From Cephalotus follicularis (Eukaryota > Streptophyta > Magnoliopsida > Oxalidales > Cephalotaceae), in the NCBI GenBank assembly GCA_001972305.1, contig BDDD01000721.1, positions 113,129 to 177,128 on the forward strand: a stretch of 64,000 nucleotides of DNA, in the 5' to 3' direction. Under the pieces are notes generated by a model. It was not told the origin of the DNA. It did not search any database and saw only the letters and a program-made list of their open reading frames with translations. Below are positions 21,921 to 33,765 of this stretch, one piece after another. Numbering within the stretch: position 1 is the stretch's first letter; each line of letters begins with the position of its first letter. A program made the position numbers and the translations under genes.

Positions 21921-24540
21921 ATGGCCGTAACCACTCATGCTGACAAACCATTGGGTGAAATCTTGGTTGAAATTCTAGAGATGGAAGAAGAAACCATGCA
22001 AGACCAGGTACTCATTTCTTTCAATTCTTCTTTCATACTCGGTCCCATCTTTAAATCTTTGCCAAACCCAAATCTAGGGTTATATTTTCCCCGGTCACCC
22101 ACCGAAGCTCTCCCGTTGGAGAAAAATATCTTAAACTGGAACAATTAAACTCACAACCCCCTCAGGACTTGGCTGTGTTCCAACCCTGATTGGGTGGCTT
22201 GGATAAGGAGGCTCTCCCCCAAATTCTCACCCTTATGGGAAGGACTAGACATTCTCAACTTTATTGAGATGACTACCTTTGACTTGCCCTTCGACCGTCC
22301 CATTCTTACAGCCACACTATGTTTCTAGTCTTGCTCTCACAACTGTTTTCACTTTCCTTGTGGTCCAATGACCATTACTCTGTTGGACAATACATCCATT
22401 ACTTCTCTCCCTATTTTAGGAGAAGAAGTTTCAGCCGCTTTACCCCATTCTGAGGACCTTGATTTTGACCCTACCAGGACTGTCAAATGTCCCTATAATT
22501 CCTATCTGAAGAAATGTTTTAGGCCAATGTGCCTGTGACTAACCAGGAACACTGTTCCTTTCTGTTGATTTTGCTCTCCAACTTTCTTTTCTGTATTCCA
22601 GCTCTGAAAGTTCCCAGAGAACTCATTCCCATTACAGTCACTTTAGCAAGCAGTTGTAAGCTCGCTCTTGCTCCTTTTGCTCTATCTTATCTCTACCGCG
22701 GCTGCAAAGATGCCACTATTGATCCCTTTCAGTGAGATGGAGGTGCTTTTTGGATTTTCCAACTATGACTCTACAATTATTTCCCTGAACTTGCTCCTAT
22801 TGACGTTTCTCTTGAAAATGCTTCCAACCACTACGGTCTGTTCTTCAAAAACATCTCTGTGGACAATTGGTCTTTCCCATAATGCCTTTCTTACTCTCAC
22901 CAACTTTCCATCTCTAGACATGATAACTTATTCTTTCCTTTCTCTCTTCCAACCGGTGGTCCTCCATCGTATTCTCGGTTAATTTTGAACTACAACCTTG
23001 AAACTGTTCGTGAAGAATAAGAGCCCATTTGGGCTAGCTACTTCATTGCTCGTGATCTAAATTACGGTATGGGCTTCCATAACCTCAATTCCAAAATGAG
23101 CATGGATGTCTATGCCCCCCCATCATTGTGAAATGTAATTTGGCTTCATCCAAGGCATCCCTCTTCTCAATTACTCTTCTTTGAATGACTCATTTGTTGG
23201 TCGTGTCATTTTCACAGATGACTATGTTCCTGCAACCATGATTGAGAATTACCAAAATCTTGTGGTGGGCTTTCATTTGATTGAACCTCCCCTAGACACT
23301 CATTGCTCCTATTCCTTCAAACCCTAGTGGATGCGTCGTTGGTGCACCATAGACCTACCTATTTTGCTAACCAGACTCTCTCCTTCTAATGATATTGTGT
23401 AGGCAGAGGTCGAGTAAAGAAAGTGACCGACAGGTACTTTATTTTGTTACATTCCATCTTGTTTTCTGGCCGAACTAGTTCTAACATGCTAAATTCCCTG
23501 CAGACTCTTCTTTGGCCGTATCAGCCGGTAGAGAGAATGAGGCTATTCCACCCAGGTTTTCCATACCGACCTTGGAATTTAAAATGAAATCACACCTAGT
23601 CAGGAAACCAACTCCTACCTACTACAACACTCGGTCTCGCACTAAGGGTATCTTCGCTTCTCGGCCGTCATTGCCCAGCTACCTTCCAATCCTATCGAGA
23701 TCCCACAAGATGAGGAAGGATCAAGACTCGTTCGAAAGAACAAAAAAGCAGTAAGTAGCCCATTTTAATATTATTTGCACATTTCATTTTCCTTCAAGTA
23801 ACTTTCTTGTCTCTTTTTCAGAGAACCATGACTACAGAGGAAGAAATGAACTAGGTGGTCAATTCTCCTGAAGACGATCTTTTTGATGGCCTTGATGAGC
23901 TTCTCAGCTTATATCTCGAATCGGCCACTGAAGATCCAGCCGGCGCCTCTGCCATTATCTCGGCTGATAAGATTATTGAGTCCAAGGAAGTCATCAGGAA
24001 CCTCCTTGGTCTATCTCTGGAGGAGTTCTTTGCTGAAAAGAAAGGTTCTTCCTTTCAAAATGCAATCGCTATCCTTCTTCACGATGAAAGCCTGACCGTG
24101 GACCAAACTAAGTGGCTCAACAAAACTTCTGCAACCGTCCAAAGCCTGAGTAAACACTATCCTTCTGCCATTTATGACAAGTCCTCGGCTGACAAAAACC
24201 TAAAGGGCTGAGAAGACGTGGTGAAGTTCTTAGTTGAAAAGCGTGATATGCATAATGGTCTTAAAGAGAAGAATGTTGAGCTCATAGCACTTAACACGAT
24301 CGACAACGAAGAGATCCAAAGCCTTCAATCTAGAATTGTCAATCTGAAGAATGCGATCAGTGCCTGGCTTTGTACTATTGATGACAACAAAAGGCAGATA
24401 AAGGTAGAGAAAGCAGAGGTTGACACCAGTATGGCCACATAGAAGGAATCCACCTCCAATTACCCAGCTTGGGCACATGACCGCGATACGGCTGAAGCAA
24501 AGGTGAAGGACTTGTTGGAAGATTGGAATGCTTCATGTAA
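21921..24540 (+). pseudogene. Plant mobile domain (PMD/aminotransferase-like) gene remnant, antisense to Tat pol
   Basis: The candidate start is the ATG at 21921 (MAVTTHADKPLGEILVEI). A likely first intron runs from GTACTC at 22008 to the CTCAG near 22166. The next exon has TWLCSNPDWVAWIRRLSP, then the PMD-type block TATLCF-stop-SCSHNCF, FPCGPMTITLLDN and SLPILGEEVSA. The stop at about 22327 sits where the family has Trp (TGG to TAG). 22529-22735 adds QEHCSFLLILLSNFLFC and LAPFALSYLYRGCKDA. Later exons appear around 23512-23749 (donor GTAAGT at 23750) and 23822-24440, the latter with a helical, coiled-coil-like region. Several stops show it is dead. PMD proteins (MAIN/MAIL1 type) act in host silencing, and this copy was probably captured by the element. 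Confidence 0.75.
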
Positions 24541-24776
24541 CCTTCTTTTCTGAGGTGAATGTCTTGTTTTAAGAAATAATTTCGGCCGAAGGGCCTTTGG
24601 GGATGTTGCGACCGTTTTCAGTCTTTGTTTTAAAATAATTTGTAAATGTCTTTTGCGGTCACGAGGGTGACCTGTAGGTTTTTGAACAACTTTTGGAATA
24701 TATGGCTATCCATGGTAGAATTTAAATAAGTAGCTAAGAAATTACAATTCCTCGGTCGATTGGTTATGGAATTTCC

Positions 24777-25896
24777 TTATTGATCTTGTCTCATACCCCA
24801 TACCGTAAGGTAGTACTTCTTCAAATACTTGCCATTAATATACCTTGCATCAGGCTGACCCTCTAAACTTGCTAAACAATATGATCCACCTTTTAAAACT
24901 TTGTGAACTTTAAACGGTCCTTCCCATTTTGGGGACCATTTACCATATTTAGGATCCTTCATCCCTATAGGTAACATTGTTTTCCAAACCAGATTTCCCT
25001 CAGCAAAACTTTTGGCCTTTAAGCGCTTATTATTTGCACTGGCCATTTTCTCTTTCTACAACTTAATATGGTCTAATGCCCTTAGCCTTTCTTCGTCCAA
25101 TCTTCCTGACTCCATAATCATGGCTTTCGTATATTTGGCCGGGGTCATCTCATGTTGCATTTCTACCTGAGCCGATCCTACGACCATTTTCATAGGAATA
25201 ACTATACCATGGAAGTACGTCAAAGAGAATGGACTAACACCAATTCCTAACCGTTTTGAAGTTCTATAAGCTCATAAAACCTCAGAAAGTAACCTATGCC
25301 AATCCTTGAGGTTATCCTTTATCATATTCTCGAAGATATTTAAAATTATTTTGTTTGAAGCCTCAGCTTGACCATTAGCTTGATTATAATGGGGAGTTGA
25401 ATGAAGAATTTTGAAATCATAACTCTCGGCAAACTCACGTACTTAGCTCCCTGGTAAACCATACCGAGGGATGATGTTTTGCTTAATGAAATCAATAATG
25501 TTCAATTGTTCTACCTTTCTCATGGGTTTAACTTCCACTCACTTAGTAAAATAATCACTTGCCACAATAATGAATGTGTGTTTCTTAGACGATGCTGGGT
25601 ATATTTTTCTGATCAAATCGATTTCCCAACCCCCAACGGCCATGGTTTTCCAATGGGATGAAGTTAGCCGCAGTGACATTCTTAATGTCGCCATGTCTTT
25701 GACATGCTCGACAACCTCTTGCATATTTAATACAATCAGCTATAATGGTTGACCAAAAACATCCATGCCTTCTAGTAAGCCAATGCCTCTTAAGACCGGA
25801 ATGCACTCCGCAAGTCCCTTCATGCTCTTCCATCATGACTTGCATAGATTCCTCAAATCCCAAGCATCTTAAAAGCAACCAATCATGTCCTATCAT
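24777..25896 (-). pseudogene. Tat integrase, broken
   Basis: 25896-25585 has the zinc region and inter-domain (EEHEGTCGVHSGLKRHWL, then CRACQRHGD). 25724-25539 holds the start of the core (HTFIIVASDYFTK) in another frame. 25046-24777 holds the C-terminal domain (FAEGNLVWKTMLP, WEGPFKVHKVLKGGSYCL, NGKYLKKYY). The rest of the core (25538-25047) carries stops and indels. The order matches a Tat integrase read on the minus strand. Confidence 0.82.
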
Positions 25897-26106
25897 ATTT
25901 TACTCTCCATCATATAAACAGTATTTAAGTGCTAAGATTTTAAGCTTTATTTCAACCCTTTGGCTTGGATTTTTAAATATTCAATTATATTAAACCTCCA
26001 ATCGGTCGGAGTTATGTCCACATGAAACAAGTTCTTGACCGATTTGCATTCTTTAATAGATGGCAACATTCATTCCTTGATTTTTACAATCTTCCTCATG
26101 ATCCCT

Positions 26107-26520
26107 TCATGCATCATTAATCCTGATGCTAATTGCGCAACTCATTTGCCTCACAGTTATGGGCTTGAGGTACATGTTCAAATGTAACCTTATCAAATTC
26201 ACCAAGAGTTGGACAGCTACCACAAAATATGCCATAATAGATTGACTGGTAAACTTATATTCTCCAGTCATCTGTTTCAAGACTAATTGTGAGTCACCTA
26301 TGATTTGAACTACCGAAATGCCCATTTCGATCAAAATTTCTAAACTAATGATCAAGGTCTCATACTCAGCCTGATTGTTTGTGCATTCAAACCCCATTTG
26401 AAAGGAAGCCTCTGTCATTCGGCCGATGAGAGATATAATTACAATTCCAACTCCTGCGATCGAATCGATATTAGATCCATCAAATAACAATTTCCAAGGG
26501 GTTAATGATATTGAGAACAA
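26107..26520 (-). pseudogene. Second RNase H (ribonuclease HI-type) of the Tat element
   Basis: WKLLFDGSNIDSIAGVGIVII contains the first Asp, NNQAEYETLIISLE contains the Glu, and IIGDSQLVLKQMTGEY contains the second Asp. This is the dual-RNase H signature that places the element in the Tat lineage. The frame is open across the domain, but the end of the domain is degenerate. Confidence 0.88.
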
Positions 26521-26755
26521 TCCATTGTTTGGTCATTCTCTGGGGGTACCTCTAAGCAAGGATATCAGCTAAGAAATCTGCCAAAGCCTAACCCTTGACT
26601 ACCTTTTGAGCAGTATGTCAAAAATTGAATTCAGTTAAAACTAACTACCATTTCCCAATACGGCTGCTAAGAATCGGTCGATTTAACATGTATTTAATCA
26701 CATCTGTCTTTGAAATGACTTGCACAACAGAGTAAATTAAATAATGTCTTTATTT

Positions 26756-27850
26756 CTAAGAAACAAAGTACAATGCTAAACACAACTTTTCAATAGCTGA
26801 GTATTTACTTTGACAAAAGTCAAAAACCCTGTTTAGATAATGCACAGCTCTTTCTACTCCTGACTCATCTTTTTGAGCTAAAAGGCAACCTATCGATTCA
26901 CTTGCGACTGATAAATAAAGCAATAATGACCTATTCAAATTAGGTGATACTAGCACTGATGGCCGAGACAAGTATTCCTTTATCTTATTGAAAGTCTGTT
27001 GGTTTGACTACTCTCATTGAAACTCTTGTGAATCTTTGGGCTTCAACAATGGTGAAAAAGCTTGAATTTCCCAGACCAAGTTAGAGATGAAACGTCGAAG
27101 ATAATTCTCTTGGCCAATAAAATATTGAAACTCCTTCTTCGAAGTAGGAGGTTTTGCATCGATTATGGCTCTAGACTTCTCTTATCCACATCAATCCCCA
27201 TGTTGTGAACCAAGAAACCCAAGAAATTTTTGGCCGATACTCCAAAAACACACTTGCTTGGGTTCATCTTAAGGCCATGAGTTCGTATTCTCTCAAACAC
27301 GATCTATAGGCTATGAGTGGGCTCATTCCTACATTTGGATTTTACTACGACATCATCTATATAAACTTCCAAAAACTGGATGATCATATTATGAAAAATG
27401 GCATTCATTGCTCTTTAATAGGTTGCGCCGACATTCTTCAAACCGAACGGCACCACTACCCTTTCATAGGTGCCCAATGATCTAGGACATCTGAATGCCG
27501 TCTTAGGTATATCATCTTCTGTGATAAAGATTTAATTATAACCATAGTGGCCATATATGAATGACAACATTTCATTTCCTATAGCTCGATCAATCAGTAA
27601 ATCGGCCATAGGCATTGGTACTCATCCTTCGGTGTGGCCAAGTTCAGATTCCTAAAATCGACACAAGCATGCAATTTTCTGTTTTTCTTAATGACTGGAT
27701 AATGTTAGAAATCCGTTGCATGTACCTGGCCGTTCATATGAATCCGACCGACAAGAGTCGATCAATTTCTTCTTTTACCTTTAAAGTGACAACATTGGTC
27801 ATTCGCCTTGGCGGCTGCTTATACGTTCGGAACCCTTCCTTGACTGGCAA
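26756..27850 (-). pseudogene. Tat reverse transcriptase and first RNase H, frameshifted
   Basis: The catalytic box reads YIDDVVVKS near 27366-27340 on the minus strand. The PFGLKNVGATY block lies near 27460-27415 and is followed by a TAA where the family has Gln. 26971-26756 carries LYLSVASESIGCLLAQ and VHYLNRVFDFCQSKYSAIEKLCLAL, the RNase H-like tail. There is no long frame. Confidence 0.8.
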
Positions 27851-28150
27851 CTAATGTTCAACGAGCCTCATGCCCAAGCCTGGCATCTCACCATAACTCC
27901 AGGAAAAATAATCTCTGAACTCACCCAAAAGTTCACACAACTCTAACTTCTCTTTGGGCTGTAACAAGGCGACGATATAAGTTGGGCTAGGGTTGGCATC
28001 AGTCCCCAAATTTATTTCGCACAAGGGGTCATGAACATTATCTTTCAAATCCTCCATTTTGTCAAGAGTAGGTTCTAAATCCATGATAGAAATTTGATCC
28101 TCTTCATTAGATTCTTCATCGTTGAAGGTCCAATAAGGCAACCCAAGAGA
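27851..28150 (-). pseudogene. Tat PR-RT linker
   Basis: The minus-strand frame from 28150 includes LGLPYWTFNDEESNEED, then LLGEFRDYFSWSYGEMPGLG, the conserved segment that precedes RT in Tat-lineage elements. Upstream sequence is replaced by a Sirevirus LTR end at about 28150. Confidence 0.75.
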
Positions 28151-28755
28151 GCGGGGAGGGGGGGGGGTATGAATTGCGTTCTTAGGCAAAATTAAAACTT
28201 TTTCGAATTAGGCATAACAACTAACAATGCAATTTAATAAAGCACAGACAATTGAATAAACACAAAATGTAGTAAATAAGAGTGTGAGGGCTAGAAGATT
28301 TTGCAAACACGGTTTATATTGGTTTGGCCAAACTCTTGCCTACGTCCACTTTTCTCAAGGTCCTCATTGAATTTCCACTAGACTCCTTCTAGTATACTTG
28401 ATTTGGGGGTTCCGGGTGCAAATCAAACACCTTACAAATTCAGTGATCGACCTCAATAACTAGTAAGTAATTCTACCTTCTTACTCTCTCACTCTAGGGT
28501 ATGACTGACCCTTTACAATCGAACTAATACAATGTTGATTTGTAATCTTGTGTAACCTCTATAAGGTTGGATATAGAATGAATAAGCTCACAACAATGGC
28601 TCAAGATAACACTTCTTGATAACAACCATAAAGCACTTGAAAGAATCTTGATATGAATTATTGTAGTATTGGCTGTTCTATTTCTTTCTACTGCTATTTG
28701 TTATTGATCCAAGCCTCCTATTTATAGTGTCTTGCAGGATATAGCCGTTGGAGAC
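28150..28755 (-). repeat. Sirevirus-type LTR end (second copia, minus strand)
   Basis: Read on the minus strand this ends with CAATTCATACCCCCC and shares blocks with 6840-7120 of copia A (the AAAAGTGG...TAGGCAAGAGTT block and GAGTCTAGTGGAAATTCA versus GAGACTAGTGGAAACTCA). About 605 bp remain. Its upstream part is cut at 28755 by LTR D. The very end (terminal CA) cannot be placed, so the boundary with the Tat element is approximate. Confidence 0.82.
28718..28726 (-). promoter_or_regulatory. TATA box of the minus-strand Sirevirus LTR
   Basis: The minus strand reads CACTATAAATAGGAGG, a textbook plant TATA box, about 30 bp downstream of the point where LTR D was inserted. Confidence 0.65.
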
Positions 28756-29405
28756 TGTAACACCCGGGAATTCTATCCCTTGTGTTTCCATTGCAATTGA
28801 ATTGTGGATTGATAAAATACTGAATTCCCAAATTATTGTGTTGATTTTGAGTAAGGAAATGTAAAAAGGTGTTAAAAATGGATCGTATCGACAATTTGAA
28901 ATTTCGGACAAATACACTCAAAACAGTCGACTGGTTGATAAAACAGTCGACTGGGAGACTGTTTAGTGGAACAGTTGACTGGTATACTACCAATCCACCT
29001 AGTAGTACAACGACCAAGTGGACAGCCGACTGTTGGGGAAGAACAGCCGACTAGATTATGCTATGTTTTTGTGCAACATGTGATAAGAGCACATGCAACA
29101 ACTGACAGGGTAAGGGCATCTTTCAGGAGCCATCAAATGCCTAATAAAACATGTTGGACTTGCACTACAGCTCCTGAACCTGCAGAGACAGGATGGAAGG
29201 GTGGTGGGAATGACATGTGTGTGTGTGTGTGTGCATGCAATAAATGGAAGAGGAAAATTGCATTTAGTGCCTTGCAAACAGGCTGAGGGAGAGAGAGAGA
29301 GAGATACTACATAAAAACACTCTCCTCTTTTGTCTCTCTCGCCCAGCATCTAAAAAGAAAGAAACTAGAAAGAGTTTAGAAAGAAACAGTGAGAAATTGA
29401 GGAGG
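28756..29405 (+). repeat. LTR D, 5' part, with palindrome array at 28920-29055
   Basis: It starts TGTAACACCCGGG and is preceded by GAGAC (28751-28755, presumed TSD). The array holds AACAGTCGACTGG, AACAGTCGACTGGG, AACAGTTGACTGG, ACAGCCGACTGTT and ACAGCCGACTAG. A TATA-like ACATAAAAACAC at about 29309 matches the B LTR promoter block. Homology to the C and B LTRs continues across the CACTA into 52474, showing one split LTR. Confidence 0.85.
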
Positions 29406-29822
29406 AACTACAAAAAAACAAGTCAACGGCGAGGGCAGATGGCGAGGGCATAATGATTCCCTTGTCGTTGAGCCGAGATTTTTTTTTTGTTGAAAAAAGA
29501 GGCATGGCGAGGGCACTGTTACCCTCGCCATGCCCTCGCGTATCAAAAATACATGGCGAGGGCAATAAATGCCCTCGCCATGCCCTCGGCTAGCCCTATA
29601 CCTAACCGGGCACTTTCCTTTTTTCTTCATCTCTCTTTTTTCTCACTCTCTGATCTGCCGCCGCTCTCCCTCTCTCCTTCCTCTCTCTCCCGCTGCTCTC
29701 ACTCTCTCATCCCGCCGCCGCTGCTCTCTTTCTTCTCCTCCAGCCAACTTCCAAGCTTGGATTCCAGGTATTGTCATCAATTTTTTTGGGTTTTATATTA
29801 TAAATGTGTAAATAGGGATATA
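29406..29822 (+). other. CACTA left end, subterminal repeats and CT-rich leader
   Basis: TIR-like AACTACAAAAAAACA is at 29406-29420. The words GGCGAGGGCA (29428, 29440, 29504, 29553) and their complements TGCCCTCGCCAT (29521, 29568) form inverted pairs in 29428-29590. From about 29620 to 29750 a CT-rich stretch with GCCGCCGCT resembles a plant 5' UTR. Confidence 0.75.
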
Positions 29823-29900
29823 NNNNNNNNNNNNNNNNNNNNNNNNNNNNNNNNNNNNNNNNNNNNNNNNNNNNNNNNNNNNNNNNNNNNNNNNNNNNNN
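29823..29900. other. Assembly gap (78 N)
   Basis: A run of undetermined bases lies in the CACTA leader. Its size may be nominal. Confidence 1.
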
Positions 29901-30407
29901 ATAGTTAGTTGTATATATTTATGTATAATTTAGTTAGTATGTTAGTATCATGTTTAAATTTATTGTAGAGTTCAATTACCTATTATGATTAAAGTCGACA
30001 AATACCTTAGATTCCCGTTCATGATTCGTTCAATAGGAGTGAATCATGAATTGTACAGTTTGGACAATTCTCGCATACGTACGTCCACTGTAGGATATAT
30101 CGTTATCTTGTGTACATAGTTTTCTTCAAGAAAGTTTCGGTTACACTCCTTAAACATGTTCCTCGGATACATAATTAAATCGATCAAATCAGTTTAATTC
30201 GTGTGTTTGAGGAACTGTGGGAAGATGCTGCCAAAAATTTCTCAGAGTGAACTATGCACGCGGGATAACGATATTAGTGGAGGTACGTCGTCGGGAATGG
30301 GATAGGGCTATACCTTTTAGAGTTAGGTGGTGAGATACACTTTAGTCAATGCATATCGAGAAAAGTATACTTGAATCTAACAATCTTCTACCCTACTTGT
30401 AGAGAAA

Positions 30408-32917
30408 ATGTCTGTTGACAGGAGTTGGATGAGTAGGCTGGTTGTCCGGGGGTTACTAACGGAGGAATTTCACAGGGGTGTGTTCGCTTTCTTAGATTTT
30501 GCATTTTCAAAACAAAATTTTGTCTGGGATAGTAAGATAGAATGTCCTTGTAGCCGTTGCAAGTTAAGGGCGTTTGGAACTCGATCTGAAGTGCGGTTAC
30601 ATTTGTTAAAGAAGGGTTTCACCCCTCATTAAAGGTTGTGGAATCAACATGGGGAAATGAGGGAACGCCGTCGGGATGTGGTAGAGCAGCCAGATCCCTC
30701 AGGTCCGAGCAATCCTTTTGTTGATCTCGTAATTGATGCCGGGGGGTTTGATTTTGACATTGGTGAACATGACGAGGCGACCGATAAACTTCCGAACCCC
30801 AATGCAAAGAATAACTACGACCTGCTCCAGGATGCCGACGAACCGTTGTGGAATGGCTGTAAAAAACACACCAAGCTGTCTATGATGATGCGACTCATGA
30901 ATGTCAAGTCCAAGTATGGGATTCCCAACGAAGGGGCCAAGGAAATTCTTCAGATCGTTAAGAGCGGAATGCCTGAAGATGAGAAGTTGTTAGAGTCTTA
31001 TTACAAGCTAAAACAAATTATGAAGACAATGGGATTAGGCTACAAAAAGATAGATGCACGTGTCAATGATTGTATATTGTATTACGGGGATCAGCACAAG
31101 TGTGCTACAGAGTGTCCAACGTGTAATCATCCTAGATTCAAACCTAGCGGTGATGGAAAGAGAAAGAAACAGGTACCTTACAAGGTTTTGCATCACTTTC
31201 GAGTGGCACCAAGACTTCAAAGGTTGTTTTAATTAGACAAAACATATGCTGATATGTGGTGGCACAGTAAGAAGAGGAAGGAGAACGACGGTGACGAAGT
31301 GGGAATGGTACACCCGGTTGACGGTGAAGCTTGGAAGCACTTTGATATTACTTTCCTATCGTTTGCTGCAGAGGTTGGCAATGTCAGAATAGGAATAGCA
31401 ATGGACAGGTTTTGGCCATTTGAGGTCAGTAGTAGTGTTTACTCTTGCTGGCCTGTGTTTGTTTTCCCATACAATCTTCCACCTTGGTTGTGTATGACTA
31501 AGCCATTCATGTTCTTATCCTTGATTATACCTGGACCAAAGAGCCCAAGGAAAGATATTGATGTGTTTCTGTGTCCACTCGTTGAAGAGTTAAAGATGTT
31601 GTGGGAAACTAGAGTTGAAACCTATGATGCATCACGCAAGAAGAATTTTTAGATGAGGGCAGCTTTAATGTGGATGATTAGTGACTTTCATGCCTATGGA
31701 ATGTTGTCAGGCTGGAGTACTCACAGTCATTGGCATGCCCCGAGTTGGAAATGTTCGTGGTTTAGAATGATTAGTGACTTTCCTGCATGGGTTGAACCAA
31801 GGTTTTTAGATTGAAGCATAGTCGGAAATGTTCGTGGTTTGATTGTCATCGTCAATTGTTGCCCACAGACCACCAGTTTAGAAGAGACAATAAAAAATTC
31901 TTGAAGGGTCGACGGGTGACCAAGGTGGGTGTGGAGAGATTATCAGGGGAACAGGTAGAGGATGAACTCCCCGAGTTGAATGAAGTTGTGTTTGGAAAAG
32001 GTGTACCCACTTGTAAGATTCCTGGGTTTAGGAGAGTACACAATTGGACTAAACGAAGTATCTTTTTAGAACTTCCTTATTGGAGTAAAGTACTAGTCAG
32101 ACACAAGCTGGACGTCATGCACATCGAGAAGAATGTGTTTGAAAACATATTCAACACGGTCATGAATGTGAAGGGAAAATCCAAGGACCACGTACAAGCT
32201 CGACTTGATTTGAAAGAGTTGAGAATAAGACCTGAACTGCATGCAGAAGAGGTGGATGGGCGGTTCATATTGCCACCAGCAAAATATTCACTGAACAGTG
32301 AACAGGTCAAACAAGTTTGTGAATGGATGACAAAGATCAGATTTCCGGATGGATACGCCTCAAACATATGTCGGTGTGTGAATGTTTCAGAGTGTAATGT
32401 TTCGGGATTGAAGAGCCATGATTTCCATGTCTTCATGTAGAGGCTTCTTCTGATTGCATTTTCTGAGTTCCTGTCGAGAAATATCATGCAGGTGTTGGCT
32501 GAGGTCAGTGATTTTTTCCAGAATATATGCTCAACATCCAACAGTCCTGCGAAGATGGACTTGCTCCAGAGTAACATTGTGCAAACAATTTGCAAAATGG
32601 AGAAGATATTTCCGCAATTGTTTTTTGATTCGATGGAACATCTTCTCGTCCACCTAGCTTACGAAGCGAAAGTATGTGGGTCGGTTCAGAACACATGGAT
32701 GTATCCCATTGAGAGGTACAGTTATTTGTTGTTTCTCTTTCTGAAAATGTTCATCTATTTGTCATGCATTCTAATTACATATTTAATTGCATAGAGCTGT
32801 TTGATCTAAAGAAGATGGTCAAGAACAAAGCTCGTGTAGAAGGGTCGATCGTCGAGGAATACATCGTTCGTGAGTTGACAACGTTTTGTTCGTATTATTT
32901 CAAACCCGATGTCCTGA
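30408..32917 (+). pseudogene. CACTA TNP2-type transposase, 5' part
   Basis: 30408-30632 encodes a transposase-associated domain (MSVDRSWMSRL, CPCSRCKLRAFGTRSEVRLHL). 30636-31232 begins the transposase proper (LQDADEPLWNGCKKHTKL, CPTCNHPRF). 31254-31652 covers EVGMVHPVDGEAWKHFD and VRIGIAMDRFWPF. 31811-32440 follows in another frame (NWTKRSIFLELPYW, HKLDVMHIEKNVFENIF). 32486 on gives DUF4218-like sequence, with a probable intron 32721-32794 and then IVEEYIVRELTTFCSYYF. Stops lie at 30630, 31230, 31650 and 32438, the last replacing Gln in HVFMQRL. A local duplication near 31670-31830 shifts the frame. The gene is cut at 32917 by gypsy B and resumes at 42995. Confidence 0.88.
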
Positions 32918-33089
32918 TGTAACGCCCGAGACCTTTACGTGTTGTAATTTCACAATGTAAATGTGTTTTTATTGTGAGATTAATAAAATGATGGATTTTT
33001 GGACATTGATGATGTTTTCCAAACTCTAATAATGTTAATTTTAGAGTAAAAATGTTAAAGAAATGTTTGAAGGGAGAATTGATGTAAAA

Positions 33090-33260
33090 CGACGCTGTTT
33101 TGGGGAAAACGCATCGACGCCTTTTGGAAAGCATCGATGACTTTGGAACTGAGAGACGCACGTAATTGCATGCACATGCACATCGATGCTGGCAAGGACA
33201 TCGACACCCTCGTGTAAAAAGGGAAAAGACGTCGACGTCTTTGAAGAAGACGTCGATGCG
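33090..33260 (+). repeat. Motif array 1 of the B 5' LTR (upstream of the promoter)
   Basis: The words are GCATCGACGCC, GCATCGATGAC, ACATCGATGCT, ACATCGACACC, GACGTCGACGTC and GACGTCGATGCG. Each is an imperfect palindrome around TCGA. The 3' LTR counterpart is 40500-40660, with single-base differences such as GCATCGACG to GCGTCGACG. Confidence 0.9.
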
Positions 33261-33554
33261 TAACATCGAATGTCAGGCACATTACTCTGCTGAAAAAATA
33301 ACATGCAAATGAACGGCTTTTGAGGCTTTAACCAGGCATCTTGACTTGCATAAGTGACATGTTGAGCATGCTAGTGTGTTACCAGGCACACTCCAAAACG
33401 TGTCCTTAACTTGGTGTATGCAAGAGTAGTGCCACCTTCACGACCTGCAACCTGCAAAAAACGAAGAGGGGACAAAAAGAATAAGTGAAGATGGAGGACA
33501 CAGGAGAGAGTGCATGCAACAGACATAGAGAAAGAGAGAGAGGGTTCCCAAAAG

Positions 33555-33563
33555 CATAAAAAC
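33555..33563 (+). promoter_or_regulatory. Putative promoter of gypsy B
   Basis: CATAAAAAC, followed by CTCCTCTCCTC, is conserved at 40951 in the 3' LTR and, as ACATAAAAACACTCTCCTC, at about 29309 in LTR D. It lies about 200 bp upstream of the predicted splice donor. Confidence 0.45.
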
Positions 33564-33765
33564 TCCTCTCCTCATCCTTGGTTTGGCTAAACCACAAGAG
33601 TAAGAAAACATAAAGTGAAGGAGAAAGGTTCCTCCATTGTTGAGCATTTTGGAGCTTGGAGCTTGGAGCTCGAGGCTAGCAGCATCGAGACGATCCTTGG
33701 AGTGGCTGTAACCGGTTCTAGGACTTAAAGAGGTGGACTTTCTAGTTCCTAACTTGGAACAAAAG

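Larger units (their letters stand above)
21680..28150 (-). mobile_element. Tat-lineage Ty3/gypsy remnant with an antisense captured gene
   Basis: On the minus strand the order is PR-RT linker (28150-27851), RT with YIDD (~27850-27000), RNase H (26971-26756), a second RNase H of the ribonuclease HI type (26520-26107), integrase (25896-24777), then a long 3' region that carries a gene on the opposite strand (21921-24540). Dual RNase H is the recognised signature of the Tat lineage (Ogre/Retand/Grande relatives), and antisense extra ORFs downstream of integrase are known there. No LTR of its own could be assigned. Gag and PR are missing, since the element is cut by the Sirevirus LTR at 28150. 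Confidence 0.82.
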
